DNA of 64,000 nt. Source: Humulus lupulus. Lineage: Eukaryota; Streptophyta; Magnoliopsida; Rosales; Cannabaceae. Both the position numbers and the translations under genes were made by a program. Under the pieces are notes generated by a model. The model worked only from the letters and a program-made list of their open reading frames with translations, did not search any database and was not told the DNA's origin. The stretch is from positions 43,023,578 through 43,087,577 of the forward strand of contig NC_084793.1 of NCBI RefSeq assembly GCF_963169125.1, read 5' to 3'. Below, in pieces: positions 22,469 through 33,210 of this stretch (positions are counted from its first letter, which is position 1; the number at the start of each line of letters is the position of its first letter).

Positions 22469-23989
22469 AACAGGCTTATGAAAGTAGTCTCTTTGTGTGA
22501 CACCTCGACTCTGGCCTCGAACTCGACCGGGGTGCTCAGCAGTACCTAACACTTGTGTTAGGATGTCATTTGTTCTGATTTCAATCAGTTTGCCCTCTTT
22601 TCTTTGCTCAAGCATGTCTTCCTGTACAAAATTTAATCAATTATATGTTTGTTACTAAAATATAAAACAATTACCAAAAGTCATTTAACATTTTACAACT
22701 TACGATGGCCTCTCCCTTGACCTTGTCACGCTCGGTGACATAGTTGCCAGAAGAATCTTTTCTAGCCTCCTTCCAGAGTATAGATCGATCTATTTTCTCT
22801 GTTGTGCCCCACTTAGCTTGCTGCATGTAATAGAATTAGGTCAATTTTAACATCAAATGAAGAAAACATAAAATCAGGCATAATACGTTCTATATATGTA
22901 CTTACTAAATCAGCTTCCAATTCAGTATAGCTATGGCCTGAAGTCCTATGAGGGTATTGTAAATGATTACGCCTTTCTTGTTATAATTTTCTAAAATCTT
23001 GAAACTCTTTGGATGTCCTTCTCTTGACAAATTCTTTCCAATGTGTTTCTTCTATATGATAGCTTGGTGGAGGTTTATCGAGACCACGAGGGTTTGCTTC
23101 CAAAAGAGATGGGTCATTAAGGTAAGGGACTATAAACTTCTTGTTCAAATTACATTTGAATTGTCTCCACTTATTACCCACTGAGCTAATAATATTTTTT
23201 CGCATATTCTCATCTAGGTGGAAAGCTAGCTGCAAATAGTTTAAGAAACTTTGTAAGCAAAAGAAAATATAAACTCATCAATTTATTTCAAAACATAGTA
23301 AAATGTCTTACATTGACATCCTTCCATAAGTTGTCCAATATAGATTTAGGAACTTCGCGCCAATTGCCAATGTTAATTGGCACCATACTTTTGGCTTGCA
23401 TTCCTAAATAACATTGAAGCTCTCTGTTTGGGGTCCCGATCGATTGCCCCTGCTATTGAACCTCAAATGGCGTTTGATTCCTTTAATTTTCTCTGCTATG
23501 ATCTTCGTCAATCGCACTATGCCTCGTGTCCGCTTATGTGTTTTCTTTTTATCTTCCACGTTCTCTTTATTATTATCCTCCTCCTCGTGGTCAACATTCA
23601 TGGCACCATAACATTATCATAGTTGTTTTACTCATCCAATTTGTATACCCTATCTTCTTGGCCAAGTCACTATCTTGACCTGGTTACTGCTCAAGTCCCC
23701 ATAACATGAAGGCCATACTAATCCATTAATCATAAAAAAATTAACTACATTTGGCAGAACCTTTTCAAACACATATAATACAAATTTCCAAATCGGGGTT
23801 GAAGATTAGTAATAGCATTTGTTTGTTAGCCACTTATCTTACAGTACAAGTAGGCCACATGCTTCTAAACATCCACTTAATGAAATAAACCAGTTATATT
23901 TATGTGCATGAACTGTTTTCCATGATATGAAACATTTCATACTAAAATTACATACACAAACCAGGGAAAAAGGAATAGAAGGATACAGA

Positions 23990-25708
23990 AGTACTGAGTC
24001 AGAAGATTCTTCTGTACAGGAAAATCTAGCTTTTTCTTTACACTTCCAAGATCAAAATTCTTGAGTTTGAAAGTTGTGTTGGCACTAGCAGTCCCCTGTT
24101 GGTGAAAGAAAACATAAATGCCACCAGTAAAGATAGAGGACTTTAAGAAGAAAGTGAAAAAGTCAGCCAAACTGTTATGGCATATAAACATAGGAATTAG
24201 GAAACTAAAATGACTTATTATTAGTAAAATCTACATATATGGCCTTTCTTTTTGTTTGGTTTCTTTCTGTTACTAGGCTATTTAACATAGGAGAAATTGA
24301 TATGGTTGCAGTTGCCAGTTAAATGATTAAGAACAAGAAAACGTGTAAATCAATAAGAAATAGCATTCAATTGTGGAGGATGCACTTCTAGATAATGGTA
24401 AACTTGAAACTCTTCAACCCCCAAGAAGTAATAAAAGTAAATGCAGAACAATTACCTGAAATGGCATTTTGGTGAATGGATCAAGATCACCTTCAGCTAT
24501 ACCTTTAGCTATATCTTGAGGTATCATTGTATACATAGTTAAGGGATCTCAAGTATTTCACAATTATTAAATAGAAGCAGAAATTTTAACTTGAGAAAAA
24601 CTATATTAAAAAGGATATGGCCCTAAGAAATCCCCATCATCCTCAATATTCTCAAAAATGTCAGACAAATGAACAATTTTTTCGGTAATTGTATCGTAAA
24701 CACGTTGATGCTGAAAGGTCAATAGTGCTTTCTTGAATGATTCTTCATAAAGAGGTGGAACCGAAGAAATGATGTATCTTAGGTGCTTTATCACCTGAAA
24801 TGGACCAATCATTAGCTAGCTATAACATTTATTCAAAGGAGTTAAAGAAAAAGCAATTAAGCACGTGCAAAGGGCAAAAGAACAATATTCTCAGCCTATT
24901 TAGTTTTAAGGGATACAAATGTCAAGGTCGTGAATGATAAAACTTCACCTAGTCGTAAGTTGTAAATCATTTTATAAGTGCATGAGCCCTTTTCAGTCCC
25001 ATTCCTGGTAATGACTGCAGATAGTCACAGCCACTCAAAATGCACATTTCAAAAATCATTTGCTTTGTAAATCCAGAAAAATTCAAATCCTTGTTCTATT
25101 GTAGCATGGAATACTGAAACTGAACAGCTTGCCCAAATTTGTCCATTTTAAAAATAATCTGGATATAACAAAGTTTGAAGTATCTGACAAATAAGTATAT
25201 AGAAGACGGAAAAAAATAATGTTATCTTGACCCCATTGTGTGAGAAAAAAAAATCAGAATAACAAGTTTTCATAACTCACCCTGGGGCATCCAAATGGTA
25301 TCAAATCTGAGTCCACTGTGATAACAGCATCAACTTGTTTGCTGACTGCCAAGAAGGTCATTAGAGCATCTGCTTCATAAGGAGCCACAACATAACTTAT
25401 ATTCTCCTGCTTTAACACCTTTTACAAGCAACAATGTCAAAAGAAAAGAATTTAAAAATATAAATTTCTCCCATCACTCAGAACAGAGTTCAAATTTCAT
25501 AATATTAGGTACTTTTGTAGAGGAAATGGTTTCAGTTTCGCAGTAAACTAATTCTTTCTTAAGAAAGGGTCTTCTTCCTAACCTGGATTAACTCATACGC
25601 AATTGAAGGTGAAATGTCAATAGCTTTCTGATAGCACTCATAAGCAGCAGAAGAATTTCCATTTGACTCTCATGCTCCATAGCACGGGCAAGATTTTCCT
25701 TCCTCCCC
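23990..25708 (-). pseudogene. EXO1: Exonuclease 1 (EXO1) gene fragment, degenerate
   Basis: Exons with introns are recognisable on the minus strand: 25708-25583, 25418-25281, 25158-24949, 24794-about 24606, about 24520-24456 and 24095-about 23990. The peptides match plant EXO1: VAPYEADALMTFLAVSKQ, DSDLIPFGCP (metal-binding aspartates of the I domain), EMCILSGCDYLQSLPGMG, VPPLYEESF and DLDPFTKMPFQ. EXO1 is a nuclear 5'-3' exonuclease of mismatch repair and end resection. Broken: a frameshift near 25,645, TAG at about 25,096 (Gln position), TGA at about 24,967 (Arg position), TAG at the end of the third exon. The N-terminal exons with the first catalytic aspartates are missing. Introns are retained, so it is a DNA-level copy or a remnant, not a retrocopy. 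Confidence 0.85.
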
Positions 25709-26569
25709 CTGCAGTTTTCTTGAGTTAAATCTTAAGCAATGGATCCATACATTGACAAGATAAAAAGGATGTGAAAGAATGACTACCAGCATTGCTCTAT
25801 AGTGTGGTGAACCAAACCAGTAAAGACATTGTAGAAAGATTCAATAATCTAGCAAGCATAACTAAACCAACAAAGGCAAGAAGTATTCAATAACATAAAG
25901 TTTCCGAGAGTTCTTATGTAATACAAATGGGCAAGAAAATTAAATAGCTCAAATAATAAAATAATTAAAAACCTTGAGCTTGTGGCTGCCCCAATATTAC
26001 AAGATTACAGATTCTTGGTAATGATTTGATTCCAATAAATGAATCATGATCCTGATCTATTTTCATTGGCCCTAATGATACAAAGTATTAGGTGGCACTT
26101 ATTATAGTAATATGTGTACATACTTGCTGATTTTTAATTGAGAGACTAACAAAATAATTGAAATGCTTGACATAATAGCAATAATTAAGTTAATTAGCTT
26201 TACTTGAGTTTCACATGCAAAGGAATTTGCATTAGAAATCAAACTTCAAAAGTCTTTGCTTCAAGTTCTTCACAATATCAATGTCTTTTGTCATGACAAA
26301 GAAAGTCAGAACACTAAACCAATTCAAGCAAATATCACATAAAACAACTTTTGTTTTGAAATTTTGGAAAGACAAAGGCAGGAAGAATCCTTTTATCTCA
26401 ATGGAGGGAACAAAAGAAAGGAAATGGTCATACTATGCATTACCCCACAGAGCTGAGGGCATGGTTCTGACTTTTACTATTCTATGCCATTATGCATAAA
26501 CTATTATTATGTGCTCATAAATCACATTTATGCATTCTTCATACAAAGCGTGCAACTTTCATTTACTGC
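25709..26569. other. No recognisable gene
   Basis: AT-rich DNA. The missing 5' exons of EXO1 should lie here, but I see none. A 72-codon plus-strand frame at 26,281-26,499 has no recognisable family and is probably chance. Confidence 0.4.
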
Positions 26570-27435
26570 CATTCCCAAACGCGTTTTAAACACTTCAAAT
26601 CTTCCAAAAACATACCCAAACATTCCCCAATCATCAAATCAAAGTTCCCAAGCTTCCCAATACTCCAAAACCCTCAAAACCCAAAGCTCAAACCGACCAA
26701 AAACTCAACAATTAACAAAGTCCAATTCTAAGCTTAGAAACTTTAAAAACTTAAAACTTCAAACTTAGATTACCTTCGATTTGGTTGTTTTCCGTCAAAT
26801 CCTTCGGTTAAGAAGCTTCTAATCTTTCCTAGGATCGCTATGCCTCGACCCTCGCTTGATTCCGACTCCTAGAACTCAAGATTTCCTCAAAAAGGCTCAA
26901 ACGGTAAAACAGACATCTTTGAGAGAGAACGAGAAGTTTCTAACGTATGTTCTTATCTGTCAAGCTACTTCAAGCTTAAGTAACCTTAAATAAAACCTAG
27001 TGCTCGGGGTCCCGAAAACACCCTCGGGGACACTATAGTCAAAACTTCCAGAATTTCACCCTGATCTCAAATATTCCCAATCTATCACCAAATAAACATT
27101 CCTATTACCCCAAAATTGACCCCGTTATGATAAAACCGCTAACTCATAATCTAAGATCGTCTCATGCCGCATAGCTCGAATATATCTCCATAATAATTAA
27201 ATCTCATTCACAAATTACAATATGCACCCAATTTACAAATATGCCCTCAACAGGCCAAATTACCAAAATGCCCTTATAATAATAAATACACCCATATGCA
27301 TGCATTCACCATCATATAATAATATAATTCACGTAAACATGCATATAATCATTATATATCATATTAAATCAATTATGGCCCTCCCGACCTCCTAATCAAG
27401 GTCCTAAACCTTATTAGGAAATTTGGGGCATTACA
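26570..27435 (-). repeat. Gypsy LTR fragment (5' half), reverse orientation
   Basis: Read on the minus strand it begins TGTAATGCCCCAAATTTCC at 27,435. It follows the LTR of element G closely, including TCGAGGCATAGCGAT near 26,830-26,860 and the following T-rich segment. The similarity stops near 26,570, so more than half of the LTR is missing. No polypurine tract lies outside its start, so it is a solo or 5' LTR remnant. Confidence 0.7.
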
Positions 27436-28811
27436 GTAATTAATTACAAAAAAATATAATTATAAAAGAGCCTATTTCTATAATTAATGTGATCTAAATA
27501 ATTAATTACTCTTTACATTCATCTAACTTTACTAAAACACTTTTTACATAAAATTGGTTATCTTAAAGGCCTATAAAATACTATTGCCTTTATTATGGTG
27601 TGATTTACAAAATTTTAACAAATTTAATACTTAGTAGTTTACATGCAATTGATTTCACCAAAAAACAATTCATATAAATAAATAGGACAATCCTAGATAA
27701 TCATGTTTCTAAAAGATGCATGATTAGTGAGAAACTGTGTGGGGTTTCATGAATGGCATGTAATTGACTAATGCATGATCATGTTATCAATTAAACATTA
27801 ATGAATATTTATTTAAATAAATACAATAAATAAATAAACAATAAATGATGAACCAAGTACTAATGGGTATTTCTAATATTTACAACCCTTTGAAAAAATT
27901 AGAAATAAAATTGCAATCTTGGCCTATGTAGCTTTCAAGACTCTCCAAGAATGCTTCTCCTCTCCTTTAGGCTTTCTTGCTAATCTTTAGGAACTTTGTT
28001 TTGCCAAATTTATTAATTAGAAACAAATTTTCTAATTAATTTATTTAATTAAAACTAACTTTTAATTAAATAACCATTTTGTCATCTATTTAATTTAGTT
28101 GAATTTAAATAACTAAAGAATCAAATTCATATAATTATTTAAACTTAAGACATTAAAATATCTTAACCAACTAAAAGATATTTTATTTTCTAATAAAATA
28201 AAATAAGATAATTAAACTTTTAAATTCAAATAATTTAAAACTTAATTAAATAAAAGATATTTTATGAAAATTTAGGAATTAGGGTTTTGGGCACCAAAAT
28301 GGAGCCCTAGGGCTGGCGACATAAGGAGCCAAGGGCTCGGGATGGTCGGTTGGGCGTGCAATGGCTCGGCCAGGGGCTTAGCAGGCGGGTGTGTGCGCGC
28401 ATGGGCGCTGGGTGCACACTGGGAGCCACGGGGCTACACGCTGGGAGCCGCGGGGCTAGGGTGCGTCTGGCGCGCGGGGTAGTAGGTGGAGGCTTGAGCC
28501 TAGCCGTGCTTGAGGGTGAGCAAGGGCTCGGGTTGTGTGCCTCTTAGGTGCATGGCTCGGGTTCCTCTTGTTTTCTTTATGTACAGATTTTTCAATTTAA
28601 AATTCAAGAAATAAAATTATAAAAAATCCTATGTCCTTTATGGCTTACACAAGATCTAGAAAAACAATAAAATTTCTAACCCAATAGCACCACATAATTA
28701 ACGATCCACCATTCAACCATACATTCAAAAAACATATTCATCCATTCAATACATATCAACATACATATAACAAATGCAAGAAACCCACACAATATTTAAT
28801 ATATATATATA
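27436..28811. other. AT-rich DNA with one GC-rich island; possibly leader of the copia-type element
   Basis: Strongly AT-rich with a sharply different GC-rich block at about 28,300-28,560 (GGCTCGGG-type repeats). It lies on the internal side of the primer binding site at 29,715. It could therefore be internal leader or an older LTR of a copia-type element in reverse orientation. No gag or pol motif is found. The short plus-strand ORF over the GC island is not trusted. Confidence 0.35.
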
Positions 28812-29698
28812 CTAGGAAGAAGCAACGTGCAATGCACGTTTGCTTAGTTTTAAAGTTGTAAACATTGTCTATAATTTTAATAAAAACTGGTTTATTATTT
28901 TTTTAAAATATATATATATATTAGAATGAATTATAGTTCTATAGTATATATAAATATTTATATCAATATTCTCTACATATATGACATCTAAACACAACGT
29001 TGATATAAATATATATTTACATGGCTACATGACATATATATATAAAATACAATAATATTTAAAAAGAATTTAATAATTGAAATAAAATTATAATAGAAAA
29101 GGTCATAGTGTAGACAATAGTATACATGCATCAACTATTTTTAGTTTCTAATGTATCTCACAATATCCTTTGTTGAATTTGATGAAGAAAAATAGCTTCA
29201 ATCATTTGATAAAAACAAAGTATATCACACAAATTTATAAGATAAAAAAATGATGTATACCTTTATTATTTTTAAATAAATATAATTTAATTATTTAAAT
29301 TATCATAAAACATCTTTTAAATATCATATTTTAATTAATTAATTTTTGTTTAAATTTATATTTTTTCTAGTTTTTTAATTTGGCACTCACAACAAAAGAT
29401 TATTCATTATATGTTTAATATAATATTAAGTTTAAGTTTAATTAAATTTTATTTAAGTTATAAAATATATGGTTTTATTATTTTTTAAATAATTATCATT
29501 GTAAAATATCTCAAAAATATCATATTTTAATTTGTTTAATTATTTATTTAATTAATTTTATTTAAGTTTAAGTCATGTTTACAATCTATTGTAATATTCT
29601 GTTAAATATAAGAATATTCCATTAAAGTTAACGAAAAAAATAAAAATCCGTTAAAACCAAGAATTTCGGTTATCTACACACTTTTTATATAGAAGAGA
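28812..29698 (-). mobile_element. Short non-autonomous Helitron (about 887 bp)
   Basis: On the minus strand it starts TCTCTTCTATATAAAAAG (TC end at 29,698-29,697) and ends with a hairpin followed by CTAG at 28,815-28,812. The hairpin is at 28,824-28,840: AACGTGC, loop, GCACGTT. The flanking bases are A before TC and T after CTAG, as expected for insertion into an AT dinucleotide. There is no coding sequence. It interrupts the leader of the copia-type element 16 bases from its primer site. Confidence 0.75.
28824..28840 (-). terminator. Helitron 3' terminal hairpin
   Basis: A palindrome AACGTGC-AAT-GCACGTT eight bases inside the CTAG terminus. It is the presumed rolling-circle termination signal of the Helitron. 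Confidence 0.7.
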
Positions 29699-29714
29699 TA
29701 TATATGTATAAACT

Positions 29715-29726
29715 GCTCTGGTACCA
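29715..29726 (-). promoter_or_regulatory. Primer binding site (initiator tRNA-Met) of copia-type element
   Basis: On the minus strand TGGTACCAGAGC follows the LTR end ACCAACA after two bases. It differs at one position from the usual TGGTATCAGAGC, which pairs with the 3' end of initiator tRNA-Met. Confidence 0.8.
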
Positions 29727-29728
29727 AT

Positions 29729-31722
29729 TGTTGGTATTAAATGATCAAATGAAAGGTACGTAGCGGAATATATAGACTCATTTTAATAAATATTAATACC
29801 AGCCATAACCATATACACATATAAATATTAAATCACATACAAATAGATCAGGGATTACCTCTTGTAGCCTATCAAGTGTCCTTGAATCTTTTTGTATAAA
29901 TCAACGATCTTCCTATCTAGTGTTCAGAGATCTCACACCCTGATCTTCCAGACCAATCCTCAAACACACAAGGACGTGTGTGGGCACGTAGGATTTCAAA
30001 GGTTGATTTATGTGAATCCCTAGATGTACTCATCACGTGAGATCTAGAGATTTTTGACAGAGAGAAGGTTTAGAATAGTTTTCATGTTTAGAGAAAACTA
30101 TCGCTTTTTAGAGAGAGAGAGAGAGAGTCTAATTAACCATCATTATCTAAATATCACGTCTATCAGATTTATAAAGATATTTAATCTAATTAAATAATAT
30201 TTATTTAATTAAAATATAATTCAAATTGAAACTGATTAGATATTTTTATTTAATTATCTATTTAAATCATATTTAAAAAGAATAATTAAATAACTGATTA
30301 AACAAATTTATTTGAAATTCAAAATTTAAATCTCAGGGAACCTTGATGCTAGGCGCCACACACTATACTATACAGTGTGTGTCGCCCAACCCTATTAAGG
30401 TTGCCCTAATTTTCTCATTTGTTTATTTAATCAACTTTCAAGACAATATATTTATTCCAACATAAATATTAGTTAATTTATCAGTTTTAAATTAAATAAA
30501 TATCATATTATAAATAAGATATTTATTATTTTCTCTCTTTATATTAATCCAAACAAGAATAATATTAATTTTAACATATAGTTTTTTAAAATACAAACTA
30601 TATAGTTAAATAATTAATTAATTCACAATTAATCAATTATCCATAATTATCAAATAATTATTTCCTTGCCCTGGAAAATTAATTCTTTGCAATTTACTCA
30701 TTTCTCTTAACAAATCTTTCTTTTGACATCCTTACCCTTGACAGTGTAGGACAAAGGTGATCTGGGACCATGAAACTATAATGCGAAGCTCTAATAAACC
30801 AGATTATTAATTAAACTCTTTAATCTAATAATATTTATTTATTAATTCCATGATTACTCAACTATAAATATGGAATTACACTCTAAGTATTTATTGAATT
30901 ATATTTTCAGAGTTTTCTCTAGTAGTCAATATATGTAGTTCTCTCCTCCATTATTGGTTCGTTAATTAGAGCTGGTCAAAATTTAACGTTTTGCCCTTCT
31001 AATTACCTCTTGATCCTTAAGTACAATTACTTCACTAGTGAATAATTAATCTATAATCTAAGTATAGATTTGAGCTCAATAACTATTTAGTTCCAGAATC
31101 AACCTAAAGGGAACCAATATTCAATCTGTTAGGAAAGCATGGATTCCAATATTGTAATTCATGTTCTCAGCCATCCATGATATTAAATCTCAAAAACAAA
31201 AGTCATTAGCCTCATTATTCCAAGAGACCTTAACGAGTGAATCAAAAGATCCAATAAACATAAACAGGAGTTCATGAATACTCAGGATTAAGACTAATCT
31301 ACAAATGATCATCTATTATGAAAAGAATTAAATCTTTACATCAAACGACAAGTTTATAAAAATAATTAATTCTCATCGTTCTTGTCATATGTAATCGCTA
31401 TTATATACAACACATTTACTAAGATGTCTATCCACATCAGTAATCTGAATCTAGATTACTTGCATCTCGTATGCTTAGCAAACCGTACTAGTAAACATTC
31501 ATTAAAGATTCTTTACTTTAATATGTTACTGACTATTATATATGATCTTAATTCTAGTATACTAATACAAGATCATATTCTCATGAATGAATAGGGAATT
31601 TTTTTTTATATTATTATATAATTAATTCAAACAATAATTATAACATTCAAATATAATCAAATATACTTTTATTTAAAACCAATAAAATATCTTTACATGC
31701 TTTTAGGACATTAATCCTAACA
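29729..31722 (-). repeat. 5' LTR of a copia-type element, reverse orientation (1994 bp)
   Basis: On the minus strand it runs from TGTTAGGATTAATGTCC at 31,722 to ACCAACA at 29,729, followed by a tRNA-Met primer site. It is AT-rich, with a (GA)n run near 30,108-30,127. It inserted into or next to the integrase of element D (right flank CAATG). The matching 3' LTR and the pol genes are not in the window, so class assignment rests on LTR and primer-site style. Confidence 0.7.
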
Positions 31723-33210
31723 CAATGTCCCTTCTCTTAAGGTCTGCGTAACTCTTTTGCCTACTCTGAGCGATAAGCATCCGTTGGTGAATTTTCTCAA
31801 TCGCCTCACTGGCATCCCTAATAGCCTTGGAGCCTGAAATCTGATTCTCCCTAACCTCATCCCAGTGCAAGGGAGATCTACATTTACACCCATAAAGTTT
31901 CTCATAAGGAGCCATCTCAATAGTTGACTGATAACTATTGGTATTAGAGAACTCCATCAGGGGTAAGTATCGGGTCCAAGACTCTGAAAAGTCTAAAGAA
32001 CAACATCTCAACATATCCTCCAAAATTTTAATAGTCCTCTCAGACTGCCCATCGGCCTGGGGTGAAAATTGGTATTGAATTTCAATCTAGTAACCATTGC
32101 TTTCTGCAATCCTTTCCAAAAGTTTGATGTAAATACAGACCCTCTGTCAAAGATAATCAACTTTGGTACCCCATGAAGTTTCACGATCTCACTAACATAA
32201 AACTTTGCGTACTGGTCTACTGAATAGGTAGTCTTAACTTGCAAGAAATGAGTAGAGTTAGTGAGTCTATACTGTTATCCAGGCAGAGTCATGCTGTTTT
32301 GTGGTCCCAGGTAACCCTACAACAAAATCCATTGCTATGTCTTACCACTTCCAGTTTGAGATATAGAGTGGTTGTAGTAGCCTGGCGGGTCTTTGGTGTT
32401 CTGCTTTCACTTGCTGACATGTCAGACATCTGGCAACAAACTCAGCAATATCTTTCTTCATTCCGGGCCACCAATACAATGCTTTAAGATCTTGGTACAT
32501 CTTACTCGACCATGGATGTAAGGAATAAGGCTTTGTATGTGCCTCTTTCATAATACTTATCTTAATCTCATCATTATTACGCACACAGATCATATCCTTG
32601 TATCGCAGCAACCCTCCTTTGGACATAGAAAAGTCGGTGCTACCACTTTCTTGTACCAGAGCCTCTTATTTCATTAGGGCTTCATCTATCTTCTTCCCTT
32701 CTTAAATCTGTTCTAGTAGGGAGGACCGTAGAGTGAGGTTTACTAGGCCTTCTGCTATCAACTCAATTCCAACACTAATAATCTCCTTATGTAGAGGTGC
32801 CTCTATTGTACTCAGAGCTGAGACACTTCCATGTCCTCGCCTACTTAATGCATCAGCCACCACATTATCCTTACGTGGGTTGTATAGAATCTCACAGTCA
32901 TAATCTTTTACTAGCTCTAACCATCTTCGTTGTCTCATATTCAGATCTTTCTAGGTGAAGAAGTAATTCATACTTTTATGATCAGTGTAAATCTTGCACT
33001 TATCTCCATATAAGAGGTGTCTTAATATCTTGAGTGCAAAACTATTGCTGCAAGCTCTAAATCATGGGTAGGATACCTCTGTTCATAATCCTTGAGCTTT
33101 CTTGAGGTATAAGCTACTACATTCCCATTTTGCCAATACGCATCCTAAGCCATTTTTGGACCCTACACAATACACCACAAACTTTACCCTTTCACTGGGA
33201 ATACAAAGGA
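31723..33210 (-). pseudogene. pol: Chromodomain-type gypsy RNase H end and integrase (element D)
   Basis: Minus-strand pieces in order are: RNase H (about 33,205-32,940, several frame breaks), RNase H tail and linker (32,938-32,702, [21 protein letters not shown]), integrase zinc finger (32,626-32,342, HTKPYSLHP ... CLTCQQVK), and catalytic core (32,244-31,730, FDRGSVFTSNFW, NSYQSTIEMAPYE). The frame shifts several times; the third catalytic position region (about 32,045) is damaged. The left end is cut by the copia-type LTR, the right end by the LTR of element F. It is older and more decayed than F. Confidence 0.8.

Larger units (their letters stand above)
19998..23601 (-). pseudogene. CACTA-associated gene: Transposase_24-like region, DUF8039-like region and Ulp1 (C48) protease
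   Basis: My ten-exon model is 23601-23312, 23229-22906, 22820-22704, 22621-22064, 21998-21745, 21185-20848, 20765-20595, 20517-20430, 20337-20169 and 20090-19998. Nearly all junctions are GT...AG (GTAAGAC, GTAAGTAC, GTAAGTTG, GTAAATTC). Exons 1 to 4 match the plant Ptta/En/Spm transposase family (NKWRQFKCNLNKKF, ILTQVLG, GRVRGQSRG). Exon 5 has the HAVNSYVAWPSHL region typical of these proteins. Exons 6 to 10 form a Ulp1-type cysteine protease: GLMEEIGASCISFYIR, catalytic His in HWMLVIIDP, catalytic Cys in SSVECGFYIIR. Damage: a frameshift near 23,425, TAA near 22,981, TAG near 22,355 and a stop in exon 5. It is therefore a pseudogene with the protease half rather well kept. Confidence 0.75.
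19413..23700 (-). mobile_element. CACTA (En/Spm-type) DNA transposon, one end only
   Basis: CACTACTACAAAA at 19,413-19,425 is a textbook CACTA terminal inverted repeat, preceded by the possible 3-bp target duplication CAT. It is followed by subterminal repeats and then by a minus-strand gene of a CACTA-associated family. I looked for the reverse terminus (TTTTGTAGTAGTG) up to 27 kb and did not find it, so the other end is deleted or has moved. The main DDE transposase (TNP2 type) is absent, so the copy is not autonomous. The right limit given is only the end of the recognisable gene. Confidence 0.75.

Noticed and set aside
26281..26768. Plus-strand frames of 72, 94 and 79 codons
   Set aside because: No recognisable domain. 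The latter two overlap the reversed gypsy LTR, which explains the sequence.
28350..28547. 65-codon plus-strand frame in the GC island
   Set aside because: Low-complexity composition, no family, probably LTR or leader sequence.
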